From positions 868,001 through 932,000 of the forward strand of contig NZ_CP041186.1 in the NCBI RefSeq assembly GCF_006517175.1: 64,000 nt of DNA. Reading direction: 5' to 3'. The notes beneath the pieces were generated by a model. It was not told where the DNA came from. It worked only from the letters and a program-made list of their open reading frames with translations, and ran no database searches. Below are positions 8,256 to 16,847 of this stretch, in pieces (the stretch's first letter is position 1; each line of letters starts with the position of its first letter). Position numbers and translations under genes: made by a program. The DNA is from Persicimonas caeni. Lineage in GTDB: Bacteria > Myxococcota_A > Bradymonadia > Bradymonadales > Bradymonadaceae.

Positions 8256-8490
8256 GAGAGCGAAAGAGCGAAAGAGCAAAGAAGCTAAAGAGCAAAGAAG
8301 CGAAAGAGCAAAGAAGCTAAAGAGCAAAAAAGAGGAGCGGGCGCCCAGCTGGGTCGCCCGCTTCTCTTTTACTTCTTTACTCTTTTACTTTTTCGCTCTT
8401 TTACTTCTTTACTCTTTTACTTCTTCGCTCTTTTACTTCTTCACTCTTTTACTTTTTCGCTCTTTTATTTCTTCACTGTTACTCTCCCGC
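8256..8490. repeat. Purine/pyrimidine quasi-palindrome of short repeats
   Basis: The left half (8256-8331) repeats variants of AAAGAGCAAAGAAGC on the plus strand. The right half (8364-8480) repeats TTTTACTTCTTTACTC and TTTTTCGCTC, roughly the reverse complement, around a central GC-rich hairpin. The whole forms a long imperfect inverted repeat between two convergent genes. Similar TTTACTTCTTTACTC units recur at about 52480-52520. Confidence 0.8.
8332..8366. terminator. Bidirectional rho-independent terminator
   Basis: GAGGAGCGGGCG (8332-8343) pairs with CGCCCGCTTCTC (8355-8366), a 12-bp stem with one G-T pair and an 11-base loop that can itself pair (CCCAG/CTGGG). TTTT follows on the plus strand and TTTTTT on the minus strand. 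It serves the lipoprotein gene from the left and the methyltransferase gene from the right. Confidence 0.9.
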
Positions 8491-10482
8491 CTATTTGCGC
8501 CCTTTGGGCGGACGTTTCTGTGCCTGCAAGATGATCCGCGAACTCGCCGGGCCCAGGAATTGACCGCGGTGGTGGAGCTCTCCGCTGACCTCGCGCACGG
8601 CGAAGCCGGCCGCTCGCAGCAGTTGAACGAGCTCGTGCAGCGAATAAATCCGAATGAACGTGTTCTGCTCGAGCGGAGGCGAGCCGTCTTCGTAGATAAA
8701 CGATCGCTTGGTGTGCAGCACGCTCGTGCGGTGGTCGAGTTCGACCTCTTCGAGGAAGACGCAGTCGACGCCCTCCCACCATAGGCGGTGAGGCATCTTG
8801 GTGACGATGTGGTCGCGATTGAGCACATCGATGAGCAGACGCCCACCCGGACGAAGCGCGCGGTGAATCCCGCGCAGCACGCGGAAGTTGGTCTGGTCGT
8901 CGAAGTAACCGAACGAGGTCTGCCAGATGAAGCAGGCGCTAAAGATCCCCTCGAAGGAGAGCTCGCGCATGTCGCCGTGGATGAACTTGATCGATAGCGA
9001 CTGCTTTTGAGCCTCGTTGAGCGCCTTCTGCAACAGCGGCATCGACAGGTCGAGGCCGGCGACCTCGAAGCCGCGCCGAGTCAACTCGATGGAGTGGCGG
9101 CCGAAGCCACACGCCAGGTCGAGAACGCGGTCGTTTTCACCAAGGTCGAAACTCTCCTCGATAAAATCGACTTCGCGCTTGGTCTGCCGGTGGATGTCTT
9201 TGGGCAGCGTGCGCAGGTACTCTTCGGTGAAAACCTTCTGGAACCAAGTGTCGCGAGGGGAACGTGGCTTTTGAGGCTTCTTTTTCTTCTTCTGCTCACG
9301 CGCCTGCTTGCTCTCGTCGAGCAACTCTTGAACCAGCCCGCTCAGCTCGGCGTCCTCCTCTTGGGCGGGGCCGGGCTTGGCTGCGCCTTGGCGCGGTGGC
9401 TGCTTCTTGGCCGGTTGTGCCTTGCCTTGTTGCTGAGGGCCTTGCTGCTGAGGGCCTTGCTGGGGCGGACGCGCCTCACGGTTCTGAGGCGGCGGCGTCG
9501 GCCGCGGCGGCGGCTTGACTTCGTTGGCGTCTTCGATCGCTTCGCTGTCGAGTTCGAGTTCGACCGCTTCAGGTTCGATCTCGGGAAGATCGTCATCGAC
9601 TTCGGCGGTGTCGGCCTCGTCGTCGACCACGGCTTCATCGCTCAGCTCGACGACATCACTCTCTTCTTGTTCGAGTGCCGGCTCGTCAGCCGTGGCAGCC
9701 TCTTCGCCCTCATCGACCGGGACTGCTTCGACTTCCGCTTCACCATCCTGAGAGGGAAGCTCGACCTTACCTGCACGAAGCAGTGGTCCCCCCTCTTTCC
9801 ATCGGGTCGTCAAAACACGCGGAGGAAAGACCAACACATCCGGTGAATGGCTGTGGTCGAGAAGCAGCTCCGACTCGTCGAATTCTTCGGCTTGGACCTG
9901 ACGCTCGAATTCGCGCCGATCGATCGCGGTCATCTGGATGGTCTTGACCATCTCTTGGCGGTCGTAGCCGACCTCCTCGTCGGCAGGCGGCTGCTGAGCA
10001 CCGGCCTGATCCGCAGGCTCGTCGCCGTCTTCAGGCGAGGGGCGTGCTTCGGCGTCCATGACCACTGTCGAGGTGAGTTCCTCGTCGCGCTCATTGGCCT
10101 GAGGTGCCACTCGCTCACCCGATTGAGCCTCGTCGGCGTCGGGTGGGTCAGACTGAGCAGTCTCGGTGTGGGCTTTGCGACTCGACTTGCGCCCGGACAG
10201 GATCGCCGCCGAGGGAACTCCCTCGCCGCCCTGGTCTTCGGCGGCCGAATTGGCAGACCCACTCTGGTTGGGCACGCGAAATTCGGGCATCTCACGAGTC
10301 AGCGCGTCGAGTTCGTCTTCCGCCTGTTGGTCCGGCGATTCTTTGGACTTGGATTCGCCGGGGGGGATCTCCTCGGTAAGCTCGATCACGTCGCTATCTT
10401 CGTGGAGATTGTCCCCTCGTCCCGCGGTTTCATCAGCAGACTTCGGCACAGATTCAGGCTCCTCGTGCGGTGACTCGATCAA
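8491..10482 (-). CDS. Class I SAM-dependent methyltransferase with long acidic N-terminal region
   Basis: This 663-residue protein has two halves. The first 430 or so residues are low-complexity: rich in Glu/Asp with Pro/Gln tracts, including three QQGP-type repeats. Residues about 440-660 form a class I methyltransferase, with motif I VLDLACGFGRHSIEL, motif II acidic position in VAGLDLS, and IHGDMRELSF. The C-terminal part has RPGGRLLIDVLNRD and a jelly-like extension with HHRGQFLGP. The substrate is unknown. The TTG start at 10482 is only one possibility; an internal start within the acidic region is conceivable. It is a separate gene from psd, 163 bases away. Confidence 0.8.
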   Translation of the reverse strand: MIESPHEEPESVPKSADETAGRGDNLHEDSDVIELTEEIPPGESKSKESPDQQAEDELDALTREMPEFRVPNQSGSANSAAEDQGGEGVPSAAILSGRKSSRKAHTETAQSDPPDADEAQSGERVAPQANERDEELTSTVVMDAEARPSPEDGDEPADQAGAQQPPADEEVGYDRQEMVKTIQMTAIDRREFERQVQAEEFDESELLLDHSHSPDVLVFPPRVLTTRWKEGGPLLRAGKVELPSQDGEAEVEAVPVDEGEEAATADEPALEQEESDVVELSDEAVVDDEADTAEVDDDLPEIEPEAVELELDSEAIEDANEVKPPPRPTPPPQNREARPPQQGPQQQGPQQQGKAQPAKKQPPRQGAAKPGPAQEEDAELSGLVQELLDESKQAREQKKKKKPQKPRSPRDTWFQKVFTEEYLRTLPKDIHRQTKREVDFIEESFDLGENDRVLDLACGFGRHSIELTRRGFEVAGLDLSMPLLQKALNEAQKQSLSIKFIHGDMRELSFEGIFSACFIWQTSFGYFDDQTNFRVLRGIHRALRPGGRLLIDVLNRDHIVTKMPHRLWWEGVDCVFLEEVELDHRTSVLHTKRSFIYEDGSPPLEQNTFIRIYSLHELVQLLRAAGFAVREVSGELHHRGQFLGPASSRIILQAQKRPPKGRK

Positions 10483-10645
10483 GTTCGATCAAGGGTCTCG
10501 CCTGCTGTCACGCACAAGCTCGGCACAGACCGAGCCCGCGCGGGGGCGGGCGATACAAAAACACGGATCGAATGCCCCAGAAGTGTAGCGCACCCCTTGC
10601 GGTCTCACAAGTCTTTGGGTCCGCGAAAATTGCGCATTGCCCGCG

Positions 10646-11512
10646 CTACTCCACGCCCCCGAGGAATTGACCCATCTTGAGATGCTGGCCGGTGGCGAGT
10701 GTCGGGTCGAAAGCAAAGTCGGGGTGTTCGATGAGCACGATGACCGTCGAGCCCAGATTGAAGAGTCCCAGCTCGTCGCCGTGGTCGATGGCCACCGGCT
10801 CCTCGAGTTCGAGTTCGCGCCGACGCCGAAAGCGGTGGTTGGTCTCGATGTCGTGAAACGACACGCCGATGCGGCCCACGCAGGTTGCGCCGACTTTGCA
10901 CACGCCCACTTTGCCCAGCTTGGGGTTGTCGATATACGAAATCAGGCGTTCGTTGACGGCGAACAGCTCGTCGATATTGCGCACCGCGAACGAGTTGACC
11001 GGGAAGAGGTGTCCCGGGATATAGCTGACGTTGGAGATATCGCCGCTCACCGGAGCGTGGATCCGATGGTAGTCGCGCGGAGACAGATAGATCGTGGCGT
11101 AGTGTCCGCCCTCGAAGACGTGGCGGTATTTGCCGCTGTCCACCAGATCGACCAGACGGTAGTCGCGCCCTTTGGCCTGAATGAGGGTATTTTCGACGAT
11201 CGGGCCGAAGTTGCTCAACACCCCGTCGACCGGCGAGACGGCCTGAGCAGCGTCTCGAGTCGCGACCGGACGCGCATCCCCGCGCAGTTTGCGGGTAAAG
11301 AAGGCGTTGAGGCTCGGATACGCGTCGGGCTCCTGCTCCGATTCGGTCAAATCGACCCCGGCAAAATCGGCAAACACGCGGTTGACCGTGCCCTGGAGCG
11401 CAGGAGGAAGCTCGACCTCGGAGACCGAGCCGAAGGCGCGGCTGACGAGGTTTTTGGGGAGCAATTTCAGCGCCTGGACGGCGATACGTTCCATGACCAT
11501 ATCGTGACTCAC
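10646..11512 (-). CDS. psd: Phosphatidylserine decarboxylase proenzyme
   Basis: The 288-residue protein matches bacterial Psd throughout. It has the N-terminal FFTRKLR motif, SPVDGVLSNFG, the HYATIYLSPRDYHRIHAPVSG block, and near the C-terminus the FNLGSTVI motif. In that motif the Gly-Ser bond (LGST) is cleaved by serinolysis to make the pyruvoyl prosthetic group and the alpha/beta chains. It converts phosphatidylserine to phosphatidylethanolamine at the inner membrane. No pssA is nearby. Upstream (on its 5' side) lies an array of 21-bp direct repeats that may be regulatory. Confidence 0.97.
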   Translation of the reverse strand: MSHDMVMERIAVQALKLLPKNLVSRAFGSVSEVELPPALQGTVNRVFADFAGVDLTESEQEPDAYPSLNAFFTRKLRGDARPVATRDAAQAVSPVDGVLSNFGPIVENTLIQAKGRDYRLVDLVDSGKYRHVFEGGHYATIYLSPRDYHRIHAPVSGDISNVSYIPGHLFPVNSFAVRNIDELFAVNERLISYIDNPKLGKVGVCKVGATCVGRIGVSFHDIETNHRFRRRRELELEEPVAIDHGDELGLFNLGSTVIVLIEHPDFAFDPTLATGQHLKMGQFLGGVE

Positions 11513-11593
11513 TTCTTCGACGGTGATGGCTTGGGGCGAGGCGATTCGTGCGCGTGCCGCTCAATCGCGGCGACCTTGCATCGACACGGCCGC

Positions 11594-11656
11594 CTTGTCA
11601 ATTCGCCAGCAAGGCTTGTCATTTCGCCAGCCCAGCCTGTCGATTCGCCGGCAAAG
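11594..11656. repeat. Three 21-bp direct repeats upstream of psd
   Basis: Units start at 11594, 11615 and 11636, with consensus CTTGTCATTTCGCCAGCAAGG (allowing a few changes each). The period of 21 bases is two helical turns, so each copy presents the same DNA face. They lie in the 253-base divergent region between psd (start 11512, minus) and a small plus-strand gene (start 11766). A protein-binding iteron array is a reasonable reading. Confidence 0.75.
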
Positions 11657-11765
11657 CAGGCGTTCGACGCTTGACGCGACCGGGCTGGGACTGACAATGC
11701 GTATGTGGAGGGGACTCGTGCATTCACCGGGCCCCGACCGTTTTATCCCTGAACAGGGAGGATGT

Positions 11766-11954
11766 ATGAGACGCACCGAGTTGACCAAACAGACAGCCCG
11801 CCAGAAGGGCTACGCCGCCATGGGCTCGGCTTCGCTGACCGTGTTGTTCGTCTTCATGGTTTCACCGTGGTTTCTGCTCGCCGGTGGCCCGGCGACGGCC
11901 TGGCTGACTTACCGTTGGCTTCAGTATCGTGCCGAATGGGGCCTACGGTTTTGA
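11766..11954 (+). CDS. Small membrane protein of unknown function
   Basis: ATG 11766 is preceded by GGGAGG at the right distance, fixing a 62-residue product. It has a basic N-terminus (MRRTELTKQTARQKG), one hydrophobic segment of about 35 residues interrupted by Gly/Pro (LTVLFVFMVSPWFLLAGGPA), and a Trp/Arg-rich end (YRWLQYRAEWGLRF). This fits a one- or two-pass inner-membrane peptide. I recognise no family. It stands alone, divergent from psd. Confidence 0.65.
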   Translation: MRRTELTKQTARQKGYAAMGSASLTVLFVFMVSPWFLLAGGPATAWLTYRWLQYRAEWGLRF

Positions 11955-12163
11955 CTTGATCGCACGGGCCCATTCTCCTCGGCCCGTCGTCCCCCTGCCC
12001 CACACCCTCTTCTTGCGACGGGTTGCTCGCTCACATTGCGCGACTGCACACCTTCTGCCTATAATCGCGGCGGAACTGAATCTGACAGAATGATTGCCAA
12101 GTCCGTGCGCCTACCCGACTTGTCTGCGATGAGTCTCGCGCGCGCGCCGCGACCTTGAGGCCG

Positions 12164-13807
12164 ATGAACCGATATTTTGGAACGCATACGCTCGACGGCG
12201 AATGGCACGCCCTTCTCCCACGCTACCTTCTTCTTGGTGACCGCATCCGCGGCAGCCGCGTGCTCGACATCGGTTGTGGAACCGGGATCGGCTCGTCGCT
12301 GCTGCTCGAGTTGGGCGCCGAGTCGGTCAAGGGCGTCGACCACCGCCCCGAGATCGTCCAACTCGCCAAGGTCAAACACGACAAGCAGGGCCTAGATTTC
12401 CACGTCATGTTCTGGGAGGAGCTCGACTTCCCCGACGACAGTTTCGATGTGGTCGTCTGCCTCGACCCCGCCTCGCCGATCACCGATCCGAACCTCCTCA
12501 TGGAGGTGCGTCGGGTCCTGCGTGACGGCGGCGAGTATATCTGCGCGCTCGAGCGCACGAAGGTCGCCGGCATCGAAGGCTTGCTGCCTCGCTATGGCTA
12601 CACTAGCGCGGCCGACCAGGTGTCGATTGGTCAGTCGAACAACCGGGTGCCGCAGATTGGCGAATTGTCGACCTACTTCAAGACGGTCGTGAGCTTGGTC
12701 CAACGCCCCCATGTTAGCTACGTGTTCGAGCCCGAGAGCCCGCAAGGCGGCGGAGAGATTCCCGACAGCGAACAGATGCGCCGCGTGCCCGATGACGGTG
12801 CCGAAGGCGGGATTTGGCGCTCCGAGCAGAAGCCAGGCGCGGACTCCGGCCCACGCCGAGCCGGCCAGTGGGTCCCCGTCGACAGCCATTTGAGCTCGGA
12901 CGACGCCGAAGTGGCCGCCGTCGAGATCTTCTTTTGCGGTGACGACCATCTTCCGCCGCCCCCGCTTCGCGAGATTCGACTGCCGTATTACAACATCGTC
13001 GAGCGCCTCGAGCAGGTCATCGGTGATCTGCAAGTCCGCCAGCGCCTGGGCGGCGAGCCGTCGTCCTTCGACGAGGTGCTCGACGAGCCGGCGCCGCCGA
13101 TCGACGAGGACAGCCGGACCACGGACGAGTTCGAGGTCGATGGCGATTGGGACGATATGCCCACGGGTGTGCGCAAGCGCCCGACCCGGCCGCCCAGCGC
13201 CGAGCCGGCGCGCGTGGTCGAGCTCGAGTCTCAGCTCAACCATTTGACCGAGCTGTATCAACAGGTTCGCCGCGACTTCGACCAGATTTTGCATCAGACC
13301 AAAGCCGCGATCACCGAGCGCGACGAGTATATCGATCACCTCGTCCAGAAGGTCCACGAATGGGAGGATCGCCTCGACGAGGATCTCGTGCCGGAGGACG
13401 CGACGAGCGAAACCGGCACCAACGAATTCTCTGAGACAGCTACGACCAACGTCTTCAAGGTCTCCGAACTGCGAAACGAGGACGACCAGCCGTTGCTCGA
13501 TGAGCTAGGATCCTCGGAGTCGGACGGCCTCGACGAGGATTCATCGGAAGCCGAAGGCCTCGACGAAGACTCCTCCGAAGCCGAAGGGTTGGACGAGGAC
13601 TCATCGGAAGCCGAAGGTCTCGACGAAGATTCCTCCGAAGCCGAGAGCGACGAGACCGACGAGACCGACGAAAGCGACGAGAGTGACGAGAGTGACGAGA
13701 GTGACGAGAGCGACGCGGCCGAAGAGAGCGACGGCGACGCCGACTCGGATGAGGAAAGCTCCGACTCGGACGATTCCGAAGAGAAAGTCGAAGAAACCAC
13801 CGAATAA
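12164..13807 (+). CDS. SAM-dependent methyltransferase with acidic repeat tail
   Basis: About 547 residues. The N-terminal domain is a class I methyltransferase preceded by a conserved-looking segment (RYFGTHTLDGEWHALLPRY). Motif I is VLDIGCGTGIGSSLL, an acidic residue lies in VKGVDHR, and the post-I region has FPDDSFDVVVCLD. Residues about 190-400 contain a second, unassigned part and a coiled coil (VVELESQLNHLTELYQQV). The last 120 residues are almost pure Asp/Glu/Ser, including four GLDEDSSEAE repeats. ATG 12164 is chosen over an in-frame TTG nine bases upstream; neither has a good ribosome site. The substrate is unknown. Confidence 0.75.
   Translation: MNRYFGTHTLDGEWHALLPRYLLLGDRIRGSRVLDIGCGTGIGSSLLLELGAESVKGVDHRPEIVQLAKVKHDKQGLDFHVMFWEELDFPDDSFDVVVCLDPASPITDPNLLMEVRRVLRDGGEYICALERTKVAGIEGLLPRYGYTSAADQVSIGQSNNRVPQIGELSTYFKTVVSLVQRPHVSYVFEPESPQGGGEIPDSEQMRRVPDDGAEGGIWRSEQKPGADSGPRRAGQWVPVDSHLSSDDAEVAAVEIFFCGDDHLPPPPLREIRLPYYNIVERLEQVIGDLQVRQRLGGEPSSFDEVLDEPAPPIDEDSRTTDEFEVDGDWDDMPTGVRKRPTRPPSAEPARVVELESQLNHLTELYQQVRRDFDQILHQTKAAITERDEYIDHLVQKVHEWEDRLDEDLVPEDATSETGTNEFSETATTNVFKVSELRNEDDQPLLDELGSSESDGLDEDSSEAEGLDEDSSEAEGLDEDSSEAEGLDEDSSEAESDETDETDESDESDESDESDESDAAEESDGDADSDEESSDSDDSEEKVEETTE
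13526..13645 (+). repeat. 30-bp coding tandem repeat, four copies
   Basis: Units start at 13526, 13556, 13586 and 13616, each encoding GLDEDSSEAE. Third-position changes alternate between copies (odd and even units resemble each other), suggesting duplication of a 60-bp pair. An imperfect Asp-Glu-Ser run follows to about 13740. Confidence 0.9.
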
Positions 13808-13813
13808 TCAGGC

Positions 13814-15277
13814 GTGCACGTGAAAGACGTATCCGAGTTGTTCCCACATTCTCTTCGAAAGGCCCGTCAGACGGTATTGGTATTGGCGTCAGCTGCGATG
13901 GTCCTGTCCACGAGCACTGCGGCCTTCGCTGCAGGATTCGAAGTTCCGGAAAATACCACCAAGTCGGTGGGCCGCGGCGGCACCGGTGCGGTCAACAAGC
14001 GTGACCCGAGCGCGCTCTATTTCAACCCCGCGCTGCTCGAACGCGCTCGGGGTGCTCAGGTGCTTCTCAACGTCAACCTGCTCAACCTGAACCTCGAGTT
14101 TCAACGCGATCCGTTGGTCAACGAGGAGAACCGGCGAAATCCCAAGCTCGAGTACGATGCGATCCGCAATCAAAGCGGGTTCTTCCCGGCGCCCTTTTTG
14201 ACCGCGAGCTGGGATCTGGGAATCGAGAATCTGACCATCGGCGCGGGTCTCTTCGGACCCAGCGGCTACGGGCAGCGCTGCTACGGCAAGCTTACCGACA
14301 GCGGCTGCGATGTCGACGAGGACAACGGCGGGCGCTACATGATGGTGGGCACCACCCTCATCGAGGCCTTCGCCTCCCTAGGGGCAGGCTACCGAATCGA
14401 GCTTCCCTACGGCGATCTGAGCGTCGGCGCCAGCGCTGCGGCGACCTACCTCGACAGCGACTTCACCCTGGTCATCCATGGTGGCACGGATCGCGAGAAC
14501 TGGGAGGATCCCGAAAACGATGCGGTCTTTCGCGGCAACGGGCTCAGCGATTGGGCGTTGTCGGGCACCTTCGGGCTGGCTTATGACATTCAGGGGTTTC
14601 GTCTGGCTGCATCCTACCGTCCGCCGATCTCCTGGGAGGCCGAGGGCACCGCGGAGTTGACGCCTGCGCCCTCGAATAATCTGGGCGAGTTGACCGACGA
14701 CGGTGTGACCCTTCGCACCGAGCAAGCCGGAGTGCTTCGCATGGGCTTCGGCCTCGAAGCCGGCGAGCACCCGGGTGACGCCACCCGGCCGCGCTATGAC
14801 TTCGAGTTCAATATGGTCTGGGAAGACTGGTCGCGCGTCGATCGATTCGAGATCACTCCTCATGGCAAGCTCAAAGTGCTCAACGCCGAGACCGACCTCG
14901 GCACGCTCTATCAGGTCAAGGGCTACGAGGACACCTTCAGCTTCCGCCTGGGCGGCAGCTACGCGTTTAACGACTGGTTGACCGGCCACGCCGGCGGCTA
15001 CTACGAAACGGGCGCACAAGCCGAAGAGTACACCAACCTCGACTTCGTCAGCTGGAACCGCTACGCCGGTGGACTCGGCGCGACGTTCAACGTCGTCGAC
15101 GGGTTCGACTTCGATGTCGCCTACATGCACGTGTACTCTCCGGAGCGCCACGTCGACGAAGGTGAGATTTACAAGCAGAGCCTCTCGGAGACCGAGGGTG
15201 GCACGGCGCAGAACACCGGCACGTGGAACTCGAGCTTCCAGTTGGCCAGCTTCGGCGTCACGTATCGCTACGACTGA
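13814..15277 (+). CDS. FadL/OmpP1/TodX-type outer-membrane transport protein
   Basis: This 487-residue protein has a signal peptide (VLVLASAAMVLSTSTAAFA) with cleavage near AFA-AG. The mature N-terminus is GFEVPENTTKSVGRGGTGAV, then ALYFNPALL, the FadL-family hatch pattern (G...A...A..D.sa.y.NPA). The rest has alternating amphipathic strands and ends in a typical barrel C-terminus (FGVTYRYD). FadL proteins carry long-chain fatty acids or other hydrophobic molecules across the outer membrane. The start is GTG at 13814 or GTG at 13820. It begins six bases after the preceding stop and may be co-transcribed. Confidence 0.88.
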   Translation: MHVKDVSELFPHSLRKARQTVLVLASAAMVLSTSTAAFAAGFEVPENTTKSVGRGGTGAVNKRDPSALYFNPALLERARGAQVLLNVNLLNLNLEFQRDPLVNEENRRNPKLEYDAIRNQSGFFPAPFLTASWDLGIENLTIGAGLFGPSGYGQRCYGKLTDSGCDVDEDNGGRYMMVGTTLIEAFASLGAGYRIELPYGDLSVGASAAATYLDSDFTLVIHGGTDRENWEDPENDAVFRGNGLSDWALSGTFGLAYDIQGFRLAASYRPPISWEAEGTAELTPAPSNNLGELTDDGVTLRTEQAGVLRMGFGLEAGEHPGDATRPRYDFEFNMVWEDWSRVDRFEITPHGKLKVLNAETDLGTLYQVKGYEDTFSFRLGGSYAFNDWLTGHAGGYYETGAQAEEYTNLDFVSWNRYAGGLGATFNVVDGFDFDVAYMHVYSPERHVDEGEIYKQSLSETEGGTAQNTGTWNSSFQLASFGVTYRYD

Positions 15278-15300
15278 GTTCCTACGACAGATCCAAGACG

Positions 15301-16332
15301 TTGACTTCAAAACCGCGAAATCCATTTCCCGGCGGCCTATTGGTCCTCGGGCCCGACGGTCGAATCATCGAAGCGCCAAGCTTCTTTTTCGACCTGCTCG
15401 AGATCGACAACCGAGCGGCGACCTCGATCTATCACCTCTTCGACCCGGATGACCCGCCCTACATGAGCTTTTCGAGGGTGGTGCGCCGGGGCAACGGGGT
15501 CATCGAGTACCACGTGGCGGTCAACGGCAGCCTGGGCGGCAGCAAAGGCTTTCGCTACTGGAGCCTGCCGGCGGTCGAAGGCAACAAGCAGGGGCGCGCC
15601 TCGACGTTCTATATCACCGACGAGAGCGCGGTCATCCAGAGCTTCGAATGGGAGCGTCGGCGCGTGCGCCGCGAGATCTTGCGCGACGTCCAGACCGTCG
15701 TCGCCGATTTCCTCAACCAGAAGCTCTCCGGAGTACGTGCGCTCGCCGAAGTGCTACGCGACGTCCCCGAGGCCGCCGAAGAGACCGGCGTGCGCATCGT
15801 CGGCGCGCTCGACGAGTTGCGCGCGGCCGTCGCCGAAATGGGCCGCACCTCGATGGTCAACCTCTTTGGCACCGCCAGCGATCAGCCGCTTCGCGTGCTC
15901 GAATTGGCCGACGTCTTCTCGGCGTGGAGCCGTGGAAAAACGCCCGTGCAGTGCCGTGTCAAAGAGGCCGACGAAGAAGCATTGATTTCGGCGGGTTTGC
16001 TCGAGGGAGTCCTCTTGCCGATCGTGAGCAACGCCATCGAAGCCAGCCACGGCAACGAACCGGTCAACATCTTCGTCGAGCAGATCGACGAGGCGATTGT
16101 CGAGTTTCGTATCCGCGACAAAGGCACGGGCATGCCCAGAAGCGCGCGCGAGCGCTGCGAAGACCCGTTCTTTACTACCAAGGCCGGACACCTCGGCTTG
16201 GGCCTTACCAACGCGAGCGAGTTTCTACAGCGAGTGGGCGGCGAATGGTCGTTCGAATCCACGTCGAGGGGAACGACGGTGAAAGTGCGTTTGCCGTTAT
16301 CGTCGGGCGACGAGTTCCTGCGAACAGCTTAG
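15301..16332 (+). CDS. Sensor-kinase-like protein with PAS-like and HATPase domains, no clear phospho-His
   Basis: About 343 residues. The first 110 resemble a PAS sensor (GGLLVLGPDGRIIEAPSFFF). A helical segment at about 125-190 sits where the dimerisation/phosphotransfer helix should be, but reads FLNQKLSGVRALAEVL, without the usual H-E/N-x-N-P His. The C-terminal HATPase domain is complete: N box IVSNAIEAS, G1 DKGTGMP, F box DPFFTTK, G2 HLGLGLTNA. It may be an ATPase-only regulator or use an unusual phospho-acceptor. The start is a TTG; the frame stays open into the preceding gene, so the N-terminus is uncertain. Confidence 0.75.
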   Translation: MTSKPRNPFPGGLLVLGPDGRIIEAPSFFFDLLEIDNRAATSIYHLFDPDDPPYMSFSRVVRRGNGVIEYHVAVNGSLGGSKGFRYWSLPAVEGNKQGRASTFYITDESAVIQSFEWERRRVRREILRDVQTVVADFLNQKLSGVRALAEVLRDVPEAAEETGVRIVGALDELRAAVAEMGRTSMVNLFGTASDQPLRVLELADVFSAWSRGKTPVQCRVKEADEEALISAGLLEGVLLPIVSNAIEASHGNEPVNIFVEQIDEAIVEFRIRDKGTGMPRSARERCEDPFFTTKAGHLGLGLTNASEFLQRVGGEWSFESTSRGTTVKVRLPLSSGDEFLRTA

Positions 16333-16410
16333 GGGAAGGATTGAGGGAGTGACGGACCGCGGGCTCGAGAAGCGACGCGAACGCCGCTCTCTGATTCAAT
16401 TCCGCACCGA

Positions 16411-16794
16411 TCAGTCCCCCACCAACGCGTGGACACTGTCGGCGATCCGGGTGCGATACTTGCGCATGATCGCCTGGGTGAACCCGAGCGTGGTGCTGCC
16501 GTCGGTAGCGACGTGCCAGAAGTAGCCGGTGTTCCCCACCGGCTCGGAGACAAACGTCGTGTCGCTCGACTCCAGCACGACGGACTCCAGTGGACCGTCG
16601 CAGTCGAGCGTGGGCACGAGTTCTTCGAGGTGTCGGAAAAGCTCGCTCTGGAAGGCGTCTGCGCCTGCAGCGCCGGCAGCATCCTCCGCCGTCACACATG
16701 CCAACTGCATGCCCGATTCGAGTTCGACGATACTCGCCAACTTACAGCCGGGAAGCTTAGCGGAGAGGTCTTCGAGTACGGTGAAGAGGTCCAT
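16411..16794 (-). CDS. Roadblock/LC7-like small protein (tentative)
   Basis: A 127-residue soluble protein with an alpha-beta pattern compatible with Roadblock/LC7: an N-terminal helix (FTVLEDLSAKLPG), strands (KLASIVELESGMQLACV), a long middle helix (FQSELFRHLEELV), then ESVVLESSDTTFVSEP and a C-terminal helix (QAIMRKYRTRIADSV). Roadblock proteins such as MglB act as scaffolds or GAPs for small Ras-like GTPases. It is followed on the same strand's upstream side by a REC-DUF4388 protein whose C-terminus looks similar, suggesting a shared pathway. The fold call is by eye only. Confidence 0.55.
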   Translation of the reverse strand: MDLFTVLEDLSAKLPGCKLASIVELESGMQLACVTAEDAAGAAGADAFQSELFRHLEELVPTLDCDGPLESVVLESSDTTFVSEPVGNTGYFWHVATDGSTTLGFTQAIMRKYRTRIADSVHALVGD

Positions 16795-16847
16795 GGATGG
16801 GGGCTCGTGGTCTCGGGTCTCGAAACTGCTTGACTGAGTTGAGTCGG

